Shown here: positions 1 through 9,424 of the stretch, in pieces
How positions within the stretch are numbered: the stretch's first letter is position 1
Layout: each line of letters opens with the position of its first letter
Origin: Novosphingobium sp.
GTDB taxonomy: Bacteria > Pseudomonadota > Alphaproteobacteria > Sphingomonadales > Sphingomonadaceae
DNA length: 64,000 nt
NCBI RefSeq assembly: GCF_027486195.1
Contig: NZ_JAIXPP010000045.1
Location: 26,118 to 90,117, forward strand
Reading direction: 5' to 3'
Position numbers and translations under genes: made by a program
The notes under the pieces: generated by a model
Databases searched by the model: none
Seen by the model: only the letters and a program-made list of their open reading frames with translations
Told to the model about the DNA's origin: nothing

Positions 1-2
1 TC

Positions 3-302
3 GGCCTTTCAGTGCGGCAGGTGCATGACTTGCCAGCAAGCCCCTGTGATCCGGCGCTGATGGACCTGCTTGAAGAAGCCACCGTGGCGGCGGGGCAGAG
101 GCCCTTCCGCCTCGTTTCGGGCGCAGGGCACGATGCCATGATCATGGCCGCGCTCTGCCCCACCGCCATGCTGTTTCTGCGCTGCCGCGGCGGCGTGAGC
201 CACAACCCGGCCGAATATGTCGAGCCTGCGGATGCCGAAGCGGCGCTGGCGGTCATGTCCGGCTTTATCAAGAGATTGGGAGCGAAACTTGAACCCGCTT
301 GA
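3..302 (+). CDS. allC: Allantoate amidohydrolase (M20 family), 3' end only
   Basis: The reading frame is open from the window edge and gives about 99 C-terminal residues; the true start lies upstream. The fragment carries the end motifs of the M20/hydantoinase-carbamoylase family: a SGAGHDA segment and GGVSHNPAEY, which hold metal and substrate contacts in allantoate amidohydrolases. In that family the enzyme converts allantoate to ureidoglycine, ammonia and CO2 in the cytoplasm. The next gene is the ureidoglycine aminotransferase, whose proposed start lies inside the last codons of this gene, so the two are probably translationally coupled. Other carbamoylases share these motifs, so the substrate call rests mainly on the purine operon context. 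Confidence 0.8.
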   Translation, partial: GLSVRQVHDLPASPCDPALMDLLEEATVAAGQRPFRLVSGAGHDAMIMAALCPTAMLFLRCRGGVSHNPAEYVEPADAEAALAVMSGFIKRLGAKLEPA

Positions 303-1530
303 TCCCACCCTGTTCGGCGAGATCGATCCGCCGCAGCGTCTGCTGATGGGGCCGGGGCCGGTCAATGCCCACCCGCGCGTGCTTCGCGCGATGGCGGCGG
401 ACCTGCTCGGCCAGTTCGATCCGGAAATGACCGGGTTCATGAACCAGGTCATGGCGCTTTATCGCCCGGTGTTCGGCACGCAGAACCAGTGGACCATGCT
501 GATCGACGGCACCGCACGCGCGGCAATCGAGGCTTCGCTGGTGAGCCTCGTGGAGCCGGGTGATACCGTGCTGGTGGTCAATTTCGGGCGCTTCGGCCTG
601 CTGCTGACGGAGATTCTTGGGCGCATCGGCGCGAGGATCGAGACGGTGAGCGCGCCCTGGGGTGAGGTCGTGCCGATGGAGGCGATAGCCGAGGCGATCG
701 AGCGCCATGGTCCCAAAGTGGTGGCGACGGTGCACGGCGATACTTCGACGACGATGGCGCAGCCCCTCGAAGGGCTGGGGGCGCTGTGCAAAGCGGCAGG
801 CGCGTATGCCTATGTCGATGCCTGCGCGACCTTGGGCGGGATGGAGATCGCGGCGGACCGGTGGGGTGTCGATGTGGTGACCGCGGGCCTGCAGAAGTGC
901 CTTGGCGGGCCTTCGGGCAGCGCGCCGATCACAATTTCGGACCGGGCGGCGGAGCGCATCTTTGCGCGGAGGCATGTCGAGCAGGGCATCCGCCGCGCGG
1001 ATATAAGCGATGGCGTGGGCCCGCGCATTCCCTCCAACTACTTCGATCTTGCGATGATCATGGATTACTGGTCGGAGAAGCGGCTCAACCACCATACCGA
1101 GGCGACCTCGATGCTCTATGCCGCGCGCGAATGTGCGCGGGTGGCGCTGGGTGAGGGGCTGGACATGCGCTTTGCCCGGCACCGCAAGGCAGGTGCGGCG
1201 ATGACGGCGGGCGTGCGGGCGATGGGGCTCACGGTGTTTGGCGATGACGCGCACCGGATGACCAACGTGACGGGCGTGTACATCCCCGAAGGCGTGGACG
1301 GCGAGACGATCCGCACCGCGATGCGCGCGCACTTCGAGATCGAGATCGGCACCGCCTTTGGGCCGCTGCAAGGCAAGATCTGGCGGCTGGGCGCGATGGG
1401 TTACAACGCGATGAAGCACAAGGTGCTGCTGACGCTGGGCGCGCTGGAGGCTTGTCTGACGGCGGCGGGGCATGCGGTTCCGCTTGGCGCGGCGGTGCCG
1501 GTGGCGCTGGCAGCGTGGGAAGCGGCATGA
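289..1530 (+). CDS. pucG: (S)-ureidoglycine--glyoxylate aminotransferase
   Basis: This class V PLP aminotransferase has about 413 residues and resembles Bacillus PucG throughout: RLLMGPGPV near the start, the LNHHTEATSMLYA segment, and PLP lysine 203 in GLQKCLGGPSG. The known reaction passes the amino group of (S)-ureidoglycine to glyoxylate, giving oxalurate and glycine. I chose a TTG start at 289 because GGGAG at 278-282 sits 6 nt upstream and the protein then begins just before the conserved core. A start at ATG 217 would add about 24 low-complexity residues inside the previous gene. The end overlaps puuE by an ATGA. An alanine--glyoxylate aminotransferase is the main alternative; the purine operon favours PucG. 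Confidence 0.88.
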   Translation: MNPLDPTLFGEIDPPQRLLMGPGPVNAHPRVLRAMAADLLGQFDPEMTGFMNQVMALYRPVFGTQNQWTMLIDGTARAAIEASLVSLVEPGDTVLVVNFGRFGLLLTEILGRIGARIETVSAPWGEVVPMEAIAEAIERHGPKVVATVHGDTSTTMAQPLEGLGALCKAAGAYAYVDACATLGGMEIAADRWGVDVVTAGLQKCLGGPSGSAPITISDRAAERIFARRHVEQGIRRADISDGVGPRIPSNYFDLAMIMDYWSEKRLNHHTEATSMLYAARECARVALGEGLDMRFARHRKAGAAMTAGVRAMGLTVFGDDAHRMTNVTGVYIPEGVDGETIRTAMRAHFEIEIGTAFGPLQGKIWRLGAMGYNAMKHKVLLTLGALEACLTAAGHAVPLGAAVPVALAAWEAA

Positions 1531-2414
1531 CGAGCCCGCGCGATCTGGTCGGCTATGGCGCATCGCTGCCCGAGGCCCGCTGGCCGGGTGGCGCGCGCGT
1601 GGCCGTGCAGTTCGTGATCAACTACGAGGAGGGCGCGGAAAACTCGGTCCTCAATGGCGACAAGGGTTCGGAAGCGTTCCTTTCGGACATGGTGGGCGCG
1701 GCGAGCCATCCGGCGCGGGCGATGGCGATGGAGAGCCTCTACGAATACGGGAGCCGCGCCGGGTTCTGGCGGCTGCACCGGCTATTCACTGAGCGGGGTG
1801 TGCCGGTGACGGTGTTCGGCGTGGCGGCGGCGATGGCCGCCAATCCGGCGGCGGTCGAGGCGATGCTCAAGGCCGATTGGGAAGTGGCAAGCCACGGCTA
1901 TCGCTGGATCGATTACCAGTATGTGCCCGAAGCGGTTGAGCGCGAGCATATCGCCAAGGCGATTGCATTGCATACCGAGCTGACCGGGGCGCGGCCGCTG
2001 GGGTGGTATCAGGGGCGGACGTCGCCCAATACGGCGCGGCTCGTGGCTGAGGAAGGTGGCTTTCTCTATGACGCGGACAGCTATGCCGATGATCTGCCCT
2101 ACTGGGACCGGCGCCATGGCAAGCCGCAGCTGATCGTGCCCTATTCGCTTGATGCCAACGATATGAAGATCGTGTCGCTCAATGGCTTTACCGAGGGCGA
2201 GCAATTTTTCAGGTACTTGCACGATACCTTTGAGCAGCTGCGCGAGGAAGGCGGGCGGATGATGTCCGTGGGCCTCCATGGCCGGATTGCTGGCCGTCCG
2301 GGGCGGGCGCGGGCGGTGGCGCGGTTTGTCGATCATGTGCTGGGGAGCGGGGACGCGTGGATCGCCCGGCGCGTGGAAATCGCTCGGCACTGGCTGGCGG
2401 AGCATCCCGCATGA
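1527..2414 (+). CDS. puuE: Allantoinase, polysaccharide-deacetylase type (PuuE)
   Basis: This 295-residue protein of the NodB/polysaccharide deacetylase fold resembles PuuE allantoinases of Pseudomonas: the N-terminal DLVGYG and VQFVINYEEG, the central VASHGYRWIDYQ, the WYQGRTSPNT segment and the C-terminal MMSVGLHGRIAGRPGR. PuuE opens the hydantoin ring of allantoin to give allantoate and is unrelated to amidohydrolase-type allantoinases. The ATG at 1527 overlaps the pucG stop in an ATGA. An upstream extension would only read through pucG in another frame. The cytoplasmic location is inferred from the absence of a signal peptide. Confidence 0.92.
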   Translation: MTSPRDLVGYGASLPEARWPGGARVAVQFVINYEEGAENSVLNGDKGSEAFLSDMVGAASHPARAMAMESLYEYGSRAGFWRLHRLFTERGVPVTVFGVAAAMAANPAAVEAMLKADWEVASHGYRWIDYQYVPEAVEREHIAKAIALHTELTGARPLGWYQGRTSPNTARLVAEEGGFLYDADSYADDLPYWDRRHGKPQLIVPYSLDANDMKIVSLNGFTEGEQFFRYLHDTFEQLREEGGRMMSVGLHGRIAGRPGRARAVARFVDHVLGSGDAWIARRVEIARHWLAEHPA

Positions 2415-2791
2415 GGGTGAACGATCCCGCGCTGCTGGCCGAAGTGACGGCCGCGTTCCACGAATACGAGCGTGCGTTGATGGCGGACGATCTGCCCGCA
2501 ATGGACGCGCTTTTTCACGATGCGCCTACGACCAACCGCTTCGGCGTGGGTGAGGTGCTGTGGGGCATCGAGGCGATCCGTGAATTTCGCAAAGGGCGCG
2601 GCGGTTCGCCGCAGCGGCGGTTTGGGCACGTTGCGATTACCGTTTACGGCGATGGTTTCGCCACGGCGGATGCCGAGTTTTTCCGCGAAGGCAGCGAGCG
2701 GCGCGGGCGGCAGAGCCAGAGCTGGGTGAAGTTTGCGGATGGCTGGAAGGTCGTTTCTGCTCACGTGAGCCTCGAAGGAGCGAGCTCGTGA
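2411..2791 (+). CDS. hpxZ: Oxalurate catabolism protein HpxZ-like (AtzH-like, NTF2 fold)
   Basis: This 126-residue protein has the NTF2-like AtzH/HpxZ pattern: EVTAAFHEYERALMADD near the start, RFGVGEVLWG in the middle and GRQSQSWVKFADGWKVVSAHVS at the end. HpxZ genes occur with amidases of oxalurate and oxamate breakdown, and the AtzH relative stabilises an amidase; the exact role of HpxZ is not settled. No HpxW/X/Y-type amidase lies in this window, so its partner may be outside the window or elsewhere. The ATG overlaps the puuE stop (ATGA). Its stop overlaps the GTG of uraD. Confidence 0.85.
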   Translation: MRVNDPALLAEVTAAFHEYERALMADDLPAMDALFHDAPTTNRFGVGEVLWGIEAIREFRKGRGGSPQRRFGHVAITVYGDGFATADAEFFREGSERRGRQSQSWVKFADGWKVVSAHVSLEGASS

Positions 2792-3228
2792 CCGCGCTGT
2801 TCGAGCATAGCCCGTGGATCGAGGCACGAGCGGATGCGGCGCCTTCGAGCGGGGATCGCTATGCGGACCTTATGGCGGTGGTCCATGCGGCGAGCCCTGA
2901 GGAGCAACTAGCGCTGATCCGTGCGCATCCGGAATTGGCGGGCAAGGCGGCGATTGACCGGACGCTGACCGAGGCATCGGCGGCGGAGCAGGCCAGCGCA
3001 GGGCTTGATCGGCTGAGCGCAGAAGAGTTTGCGCGGTTCCATGCGCTCAACGCGGCATACCGCGAGCGCTTCGGTTTTCCCTTCATCATCTGTGTGCGGC
3101 TGACCGACAAGGCGGGCATTCTCGCGGCGATGGAGGCGCGGCTGGCGCATGATCCGGATACCGAGATTGCCACGGCGATTGCGCAGATCGGCGAGATCGT
3201 GCGGCTCCGGCTGGAGGATGCGCGATGA
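2788..3228 (+). CDS. uraD: OHCU decarboxylase
   Basis: 2-oxo-4-hydroxy-4-carboxy-5-ureidoimidazoline decarboxylase, 146 residues, makes S-(+)-allantoin from the product of UraH. Seen: FEHSPW at the N terminus, the catalytic-histidine motif HPELAG (H47), the LSAEEF motif around residues 76-81, LNAAYRERFGFPFI and a helical C terminus. The protein is shorter than the usual 160-170 residues and lacks the first helix that normally precedes FEHSPW. The GTG at 2788 overlaps the hpxZ stop (GTGA). The frame stays open upstream, but it shows no ATG near enough to restore the missing helix. Catalytic residues are present, so it is probably active. Confidence 0.88.
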   Translation: MTALFEHSPWIEARADAAPSSGDRYADLMAVVHAASPEEQLALIRAHPELAGKAAIDRTLTEASAAEQASAGLDRLSAEEFARFHALNAAYRERFGFPFIICVRLTDKAGILAAMEARLAHDPDTEIATAIAQIGEIVRLRLEDAR

Positions 3229-4415
3229 GCATCGACTGGGCGGAATGGCTCAACCTGGCGATCCGCTGGTTCCATCTGACCGCAGGCATCGCGTGGATTG
3301 GCTCCTCGTTCTATTTCGTGTGGCTTGACAACCATCTGGTGCCGCCGAAATCAGGCGAGGCTTCGGGCGAGGTGTGGTCGGTCCACGGCGGCGGGTTTTA
3401 CCACAAGCAGAAGTATCAGGTCGCGCCGAGCCAGATGCCCGAGGACCTGCACTGGTTCAAATGGGAGGCCTATACCACTTGGGTGACGGGCTTCCTGCTG
3501 CTGGCGCTGGTCTACTGGGTCGGCGCGGCGAGCTTTCTGATCGATCCGGCCAAGGCGGCGCTGACCCCGATGCAGGCCTCCGGGATTGGGGCGGCGGCGT
3601 TGGTTGCCGGCTGGCTCGTCTATGATGGCTTGTGCCGTTCACCGCTGGGGCGCGATGATCGGATGCTGGGTGCGGCCTGGTATGCCGTGCTGGTCGCGGC
3701 GGCCTGGGGGCTGTGCCAGATCTTCAGCGCGCGCGGGGCCTATTTGCATGTGGGGGCGATCATCGGCACGGCGATGGTCGGCAACGTGTTCTTCGTGATC
3801 ATCCCGAACCAGCGCAAGGTGGTGGCGGCGCTGGTAGCGGGGGAAGTGCCCGATCCGGCGCTGGGCAAGGCGGCGAAGAGCCGTTCGCTGCACAACAACT
3901 ACATGACACTGCCGGTGCTGTTCGTGATGATCAGCCACCACTACGCGATGACCTTCGGCGCCGCGCGGCCCTGGCTGGTGCTGGCGCTGCTGGGGCTGAC
4001 GGGCGTGGCGGTGCGGCATGTGTTCAATTTGCGGCATCGGGGCCAGCCAATGGGCCGCGCGATGGCGGTGGTGGCTGTGCTGGCGCTGGTGAGCGTGACC
4101 TATGTTTCCGCCGAGAAGGCGACTTTGCCCGCGCGCGCGGCAAGCGCGGCGGCCGGGTCGGCGGATTGGGCGAGCGTACAGCCGATCTTCGCCAAGCACT
4201 GCACGACCTGCCATGCCGAGAAACCGACCAGCGATCTCGTCACCGCGCCGCCGCTGGGCGTGATGCTCGATAATCATGCGCATGCGCGGATGTTTGCGGC
4301 GCGGGTGAAGAAAGTGGCGGTCGATGCCGAGATCATGCCGCTGGGCAACACGACCGGGATGACCAAGGCCGAGCGCGAGACGCTGGGCCGCTGGATCGAG
4401 GCAGGAGCACCGTGA
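3225..4415 (+). CDS. puuD: Membrane-bound urate oxidase with cytochrome c domain (PuuD)
   Basis: This 396-residue protein combines about eight predicted membrane segments of the DUF989 type (AIRWFHLTAGIAWIGSSFYF at the start, then segments near residues 80-290) with a C-terminal cytochrome c domain. The haem motif is C326-T-T-C-H330, with a likely methionine ligand in EIMPLGN. PuuD oxidises urate to 5-hydroxyisourate and is thought to pass electrons to the respiratory chain through its haem, unlike soluble peroxide-forming uricase. No other uricase is in the operon. The start overlaps the uraD stop (ATGA), and its own stop overlaps the uraH start. Confidence 0.92.
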   Translation: MSIDWAEWLNLAIRWFHLTAGIAWIGSSFYFVWLDNHLVPPKSGEASGEVWSVHGGGFYHKQKYQVAPSQMPEDLHWFKWEAYTTWVTGFLLLALVYWVGAASFLIDPAKAALTPMQASGIGAAALVAGWLVYDGLCRSPLGRDDRMLGAAWYAVLVAAAWGLCQIFSARGAYLHVGAIIGTAMVGNVFFVIIPNQRKVVAALVAGEVPDPALGKAAKSRSLHNNYMTLPVLFVMISHHYAMTFGAARPWLVLALLGLTGVAVRHVFNLRHRGQPMGRAMAVVAVLALVSVTYVSAEKATLPARAASAAAGSADWASVQPIFAKHCTTCHAEKPTSDLVTAPPLGVMLDNHAHARMFAARVKKVAVDAEIMPLGNTTGMTKAERETLGRWIEAGAP

Positions 4416-4759
4416 TGGCGACGCTTTCAACGCATGTGCTGGATACGATGCAGGGCAAGCCCGCCGCGGGGATGCAGTTGTGGCTGGAGGACGCGGGCGG
4501 CGAGGAGCTGTTTGCGGGTGAGACCAATGCAGACGGGCGCTGTCCCGGCCTGCCTGAGCTGGTGCCGGGGCGCTATGCGCTGACGTTTGCGGTGGCGGAG
4601 TATTTCTCGGCCGAGGGCGCGGTGCTGCCTGATCCGCCGTTTCTGGGCGATGTGCGGATCGCGTTCGGGGTGTCAGACACTCCAGAGTCAGGGGGGGGGC
4701 ACTACCATGTGCCGCTGCTCGTCTCGCCGTTTGCCTATTCGACCTATCGGGGGAGTTGA
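4415..4759 (+). CDS. uraH: 5-hydroxyisourate hydrolase (transthyretin-related)
   Basis: This 114-residue transthyretin-like protein hydrolyses 5-hydroxyisourate to OHCU. It has both signature ends of the family: LSTHVLDT at residues 4-11 and the terminal YSTYRGS, with HYHVPLLVSPF before it. No signal peptide is seen. The start is the ATG at 4415; a GTG one codon upstream is equally close to the puuD stop. A run of nine G at 4691-4699 sits inside the frame, and the frame as given is the correct family frame on both sides, so the gene appears intact. Product flows directly to UraD. Confidence 0.93.
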   Translation: MATLSTHVLDTMQGKPAAGMQLWLEDAGGEELFAGETNADGRCPGLPELVPGRYALTFAVAEYFSAEGAVLPDPPFLGDVRIAFGVSDTPESGGGHYHVPLLVSPFAYSTYRGS

Positions 4760-4762
4760 GCA

Positions 4763-6184
4763 GTGGGGGTGCGCTTCCTCCTCGATGGCTCGGTGGTCGA
4801 ACTGGCGGAGCCCGATCCTACGGCCACGCTGCTGGAGACCTTGCGCGGGCCGCTGCGGCGGACAGGGACCAAGGAAGGCTGCGCGGAAGGGGACTGCGGG
4901 GCCTGCACAGTGCTGGTGGGCGAGGCGGTTGGCGCTGCGGTGCAATGGCGCGCGGTGAATGCCTGCATCCTGTTTCTGCCGATGATCCACGGCAAGGCGG
5001 TGATGACGGTGGACAGCCTTGCGCCGGGGGGCAAGCTCAACCCGTTGCAGGCGTGCATGGCAGCCAATGGCAGCTCGCAGTGCGGGTTCTGCACGCCGGG
5101 CTTCGCGATGTCGCTGCATGGGCGGGCGATCGGGGCGCTGGGGAGCGAACTGCCGGTGGCGGACGCGATTGCCGGGAACCTGTGCCGCTGCACCGGGTAT
5201 GGGCCGATCCTTGAAGCCGGGGAGACGGTGCCAAGGCTGGCGCAGGATGATGGCGCGGTGCTGGCGGGGCTTTCCGAGCTTGCGGGCCATGCGATGGCGA
5301 GCGGGAGTTTCGAAGGACGGCAGTGGTTTGTGCCGCGTAGTTCGGACGAGCTGGTCGAAGTGTTGGCGGCGCATCCGCAGGCGCGGATCGTAGCCGGAGC
5401 AACCGATGTCGGTCTGTGGGTGACCAAGGGGCTGCGCGATCTGGATTGCCTCGTGTTCATCGGCGATGTGGCTGACCTCAAGGCCATCGAGGAGACGCCG
5501 GAGGGCGTCAGGCTGAGTGCAGGCGTGCGTTATGCCGAGGCGCATGGGGCGCTGGCGCGGCTGCATCCGGATCTGGGCGAACTGGTGCGGCGGATCGGGG
5601 GCTTGCAGGTGCGCTCTTCGGCAACGGTCTGCGGGAATATCGCCAATGGTTCGCCTATCGGGGATGGTCCGCCCGCGTTGATTGCGCTGGGGGCGGAGCT
5701 GACGCTGCGGTCAGCGGCGGGGCGGCGGACGATGCCGCTGGAGGATTATTTTCTCGATTACGGGAAGCAGGACCGGCGGCCGGGCGAGTTTGTCGAGAGC
5801 GTCTTCGTGCCGCGTCTGGCGGCGGGAAGTGTAGTACATGTTTCCAAGCTTTCCAGGCGTTTTGACAGCGATATCTCGGCGGTTCTGGGGGCCTTTGCGC
5901 TGACTGTGGAGGCGGGAACGATCACCGCCGCGCGGGTGGCGTTTGGCGGCATGGCGGCGACACCGCGGCGAGCGGCGGGGTGCGAGGCGGCGCTAGTGGG
6001 CAAGCCGTTCAGCGAGGCAGCGATTGCGGCGGCGGCTGAGGCGCTGAAGGGGGATTTCAGCCCGCTTTCCGATGTGCGCGGCAGCGCGGCCTATCGGATC
6101 GAGGTGGCCTCCGCGCTGCTGTGGCGGTTGTGGCACCGCGAGCAGGGCGTGGCTGTTTCCGTGCTGGATGTGGAGGCCTGCTGA
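4763..6184 (+). CDS. xdhA: Xanthine dehydrogenase, iron-sulfur/FAD subunit
   Basis: This 473-residue small subunit of the bacterial two-chain xanthine dehydrogenase has a plant-ferredoxin-type 2Fe-2S domain (C40, C45, C48 and C68), a second 2Fe-2S helical domain (C107, C110, C141, C143 in QCGFC and CRCTGY) and, from about residue 185, an FAD-binding domain with IVAGATDVGLWV and the TVCGNIANGSPIGD motif. It moves electrons from the Mo site of XdhB to FAD and NAD+. The start is GTG 4763, three nt after the uraH stop. The stop shares one base with the xdhB ATG. Confidence 0.95.
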   Translation: MGVRFLLDGSVVELAEPDPTATLLETLRGPLRRTGTKEGCAEGDCGACTVLVGEAVGAAVQWRAVNACILFLPMIHGKAVMTVDSLAPGGKLNPLQACMAANGSSQCGFCTPGFAMSLHGRAIGALGSELPVADAIAGNLCRCTGYGPILEAGETVPRLAQDDGAVLAGLSELAGHAMASGSFEGRQWFVPRSSDELVEVLAAHPQARIVAGATDVGLWVTKGLRDLDCLVFIGDVADLKAIEETPEGVRLSAGVRYAEAHGALARLHPDLGELVRRIGGLQVRSSATVCGNIANGSPIGDGPPALIALGAELTLRSAAGRRTMPLEDYFLDYGKQDRRPGEFVESVFVPRLAAGSVVHVSKLSRRFDSDISAVLGAFALTVEAGTITAARVAFGGMAATPRRAAGCEAALVGKPFSEAAIAAAAEALKGDFSPLSDVRGSAAYRIEVASALLWRLWHREQGVAVSVLDVEAC

Positions 6185-8490
6185 TGGCGGACAGCAATCC
6201 GCTCTGGCCAGAAGCCGCGATGCCGGCGCTGGCGCACGATAGCGCGCATCTGCATGTGGCTGGGCTGGCGCGCTACGTTGATGATGAGCCGGAACTGCCA
6301 GGTACTCTGCACCTGACCTTTGGGCTTTCGAGCGAGGCGCGGGCGCGGATTGTCGGGATGGACCTCGATGCCGTGCGCGCGTTTCCGGGGGTGGTGGCAG
6401 TCTATACGGCGGCGGATATTCCCGGCGAAAACAATGTCGGCCCGATTGCGCATGACGACCGCGTGTTGGCCGATGGCGAAGTGGTGAGCCATGGCCAGCC
6501 GGTGTTTTTGGTCGTGGCGGAAACGCGCCTCGCGGCGCGCAAGGCGGCGCGGCTGGGCAAGGTGAGCTACGAGCCGCATGAGCCTGCGATCACTGTGGAG
6601 CAAGCGCGCGCGGCGGGCTCGCGGATCGAGGCTGACCAGCGCATGGCGCGCGGGGATGCCGATGCGGCGCTGGCGGCGGCGGAGCACCGGCTTTCTGGAA
6701 GCATCAAGGTCGGGGCGCAGGACCATTTCTATCTCGAGGGACAGGTTGCCCACGCGCGGCCGGGGGAGGATGGGCAGATTCACCTCGTCTCCTCCAGCCA
6801 GCATCCCAGCGAAGTGCAACATCTGGTGGGGCATCTGCTGGGCAAGGCCAGCGCTGATGTCACCGTGGAAGTGCGCCGTATGGGCGGGGCGTTCGGCGGC
6901 AAGGAAAGCCAGGCCGCGCTGTTTGCCGCCGCCGCCGCGTTGGTTGTGCACCACACCGGGCGGCCCGCAAAGTTCCGCTGCGACCGCGATGACGACATGA
7001 TCGTGACTGGCAAGCGGCATGATTTCGAGGTGGACTATGACGTCGGCCACGATGGCGAGGGGCGGCTTTCCGCCGTGAAGCTGCGCTTTGGCGGGCGCTG
7101 CGGGGCGACGATGGACCTCTCGCCGGGCATCAACGACCGGACGATGTTTCATGCGGACAACTGCTATTTCCTGCCCGAGGTGGAAATCCTTTCGGAGCGG
7201 CTGAAGACCAATACGGTTTCAGCGACGGCGTTCCGGGGCTTTGGCGGGCCGCAGGGGATGCTGGCGATCGAGCGGGTCTGCGATGCGGTCGCGGCGCGGC
7301 TGGGGCTTGATCCACTGGAGGTGCGCCAGCGCAATCTCTATGGGCCGGGGCGCGATGTGACGCCTTATGGCATGACAATCGAGGATAACATTGCACCGCA
7401 ACTGGTTGCGCGGCTTCGGGAAACCTCGCGCTATGATGCGCGGCGTGAAGCGATTGCGGCGTTCAATGCGGCCAGCCTGGTGCTCAAGAAGGGGATCGCG
7501 CTCACGCCGGTGAAGTTCGGTATCAGCTTTACGACGACGCACCTCAATCAGGCAGGCGCGCTGGTCCATGTCTATTCCGATGGTTCGATCCAGGCGAACC
7601 ATGGCGGGACCGAGATGGGGCAGGGCCTCCATATCAAGATCGCGCAGATCGTGGCGGACGTGTTCGGCGTGGACGTGGGCACGGTGCGGATCACCGCGAC
7701 GCGGACCGACAAGGTGCCCAATACTTCGGCGACGGCGGCCTCTTCAGGTGCAGACCTCAACGGCATGGCGGCGTGGCGCGCGGCTATGGCGATCCGCGAA
7801 CGGATGGCGGATTTTCTGGCGCAGGTGTTCGGCTGCGCGGCGGAGGAAGTGCGGTTTACGGCAGAGGGCGTGGTGGCGGGCGAGGCAAAGCTCTCGTTTG
7901 CCGAGGCGGCGCGCAAGGCGTGGCTGGGGCGGATTTCGCTGTCCTCGACCGGGTTTTATGCGACGCCTGAGATCGAATACGACCGGGCTGCGCACCGGGG
8001 GCGTCCGTTCTACTACTTTGCCTATGGCGCCGCGGTTTCCGAAGTGGTGGTCGATACGCTGACGGGTGAGCACAAGGTGCTGGCCGTCGATATCCTGCAC
8101 GATGTGGGGCGCTCGCTGAACCCGGCGATTGACCGGGGGCAGATCGAAGGCGGGTTCGTGCAGGGGCAGGGTTGGCTGACGACCGAAGTGGTGGAGTGGG
8201 ACGCGAAGGGGCGGCTGCTTAACCATTCGCCCGCGACCTACAAGGTGCCCACGGCTTCTGATCGGCCCAAGCGGATGCAGATCGACTTGTGGGACGGGGA
8301 GAACGCGAAGCCGACGATCCACCGCTCCAAGGCCGTCGGCGAGCCCCCGCTGATGCTGGCCAATTCGGTGTTCTGCGCGATTTCGGCGGCGATTGCCGCG
8401 ACGGCGCCCGAGGTTCGCGAACTGCCGAAGCTCGATGCGCCGGCGACGCCCGAGGCGGTGCTGCGCGCGATTGCCGGGATGCGTGCGTGA
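6184..8490 (+). CDS. xdhB: Xanthine dehydrogenase, molybdenum-binding subunit
   Basis: This 768-residue large subunit binds the molybdopterin cofactor and oxidises hypoxanthine to xanthine and xanthine to urate. Seen: a hammerhead N domain (GLARYVDDEPELPGTL), RRMGGAFGGKESQ, AFRGFGGPQG, GGTEMGQGLH and the C-terminal KAVGEPPLML, where E720 matches the catalytic glutamate of the family. The ATG at 6184 shares its A with the xdhA stop. Upstream in-frame ATG codons lie inside xdhA and add unrelated residues, so they were rejected. The gene overlaps the next, xdhC, in the same TGATG manner. Confidence 0.95.
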   Translation: MADSNPLWPEAAMPALAHDSAHLHVAGLARYVDDEPELPGTLHLTFGLSSEARARIVGMDLDAVRAFPGVVAVYTAADIPGENNVGPIAHDDRVLADGEVVSHGQPVFLVVAETRLAARKAARLGKVSYEPHEPAITVEQARAAGSRIEADQRMARGDADAALAAAEHRLSGSIKVGAQDHFYLEGQVAHARPGEDGQIHLVSSSQHPSEVQHLVGHLLGKASADVTVEVRRMGGAFGGKESQAALFAAAAALVVHHTGRPAKFRCDRDDDMIVTGKRHDFEVDYDVGHDGEGRLSAVKLRFGGRCGATMDLSPGINDRTMFHADNCYFLPEVEILSERLKTNTVSATAFRGFGGPQGMLAIERVCDAVAARLGLDPLEVRQRNLYGPGRDVTPYGMTIEDNIAPQLVARLRETSRYDARREAIAAFNAASLVLKKGIALTPVKFGISFTTTHLNQAGALVHVYSDGSIQANHGGTEMGQGLHIKIAQIVADVFGVDVGTVRITATRTDKVPNTSATAASSGADLNGMAAWRAAMAIRERMADFLAQVFGCAAEEVRFTAEGVVAGEAKLSFAEAARKAWLGRISLSSTGFYATPEIEYDRAAHRGRPFYYFAYGAAVSEVVVDTLTGEHKVLAVDILHDVGRSLNPAIDRGQIEGGFVQGQGWLTTEVVEWDAKGRLLNHSPATYKVPTASDRPKRMQIDLWDGENAKPTIHRSKAVGEPPLMLANSVFCAISAAIAATAPEVRELPKLDAPATPEAVLRAIAGMRA

Positions 8491-9424
8491 TGGAGTGGCT
8501 GGGTGATCTGGCGCGGTTGGCGGCGGCGGGGCCGGTCGCGATGATCAGCGTGCTCGCGACCGAAGGCTCTGCGCCGCGCGGGGCGGGGACGCGGATGCTG
8601 GTGACGGCGGGCGGCCTTACCGGCACCATCGGCGGCGGGGCGCTGGAGTTTCGCGCGGTGGAGCAGGCGCGCGCCGTGCTGGACCATACGCCGGGCACGT
8701 GGCGGGTGCAGGACTATCCGCTGGGTCCGCTGCTGGGCCAATGCTGCGGCGGGCGGGTGCGGCTGCTGGTCGAGCATGTGGACCGCGATGCGCTTGGCTG
8801 GCTGGCCGGGGCGAGCGAGGGCCGCGTGCTGGTGAGTGTACTTCGGGCCGGTGGAATCGAGCGGCACGTGGGCGATGGTCCGGCGGCGGTGCTGTCGGCG
8901 CGGGGCGACAAACCGCGCGAGGGTTCGCGCCTGGCCGAGGTGCTCGGGGGCTATCGGCGGCCACTCTTTCTGTTTGGCGCGGGGCATGTGGGGCAGGCGA
9001 TTGCGCGGCATGCCATCGGACTGCCGATCCGGCTGGCGTGGTTCGATACGCGGCCCGTGTTTGAGTCGATTTCGGGTGTGACGGTGGTGCCCGAGGCGGC
9101 GGCCGAGCAATGCGTGGCGGAGGCACCGGGCGAGGCGGCGCTGGTGATCCTGACGCATGACCATGCGCTCGATTACAGGCTGACTTTGGCGGCGCTGCGC
9201 CGCGCGCCGCTGGCGTTTACGGGGCTGATCGGATCGCAGACCAAGCGGGCGCGGTTCCTTTCGCGGCTGGAGCGGGACGGGGTTTCGGCGGAAGCGCGGG
9301 GGCGGCTGACCTGCCCGATCGGCCTGCCCGGCGTGACGGGGAAGGAGCCCGACGTGATCGCGGTGGCACTGCTGGCGCAGTTGCTGCAACTTCCGCAAGC
9401 GCGGGCCGTGCGGGCAGTGGCGGC

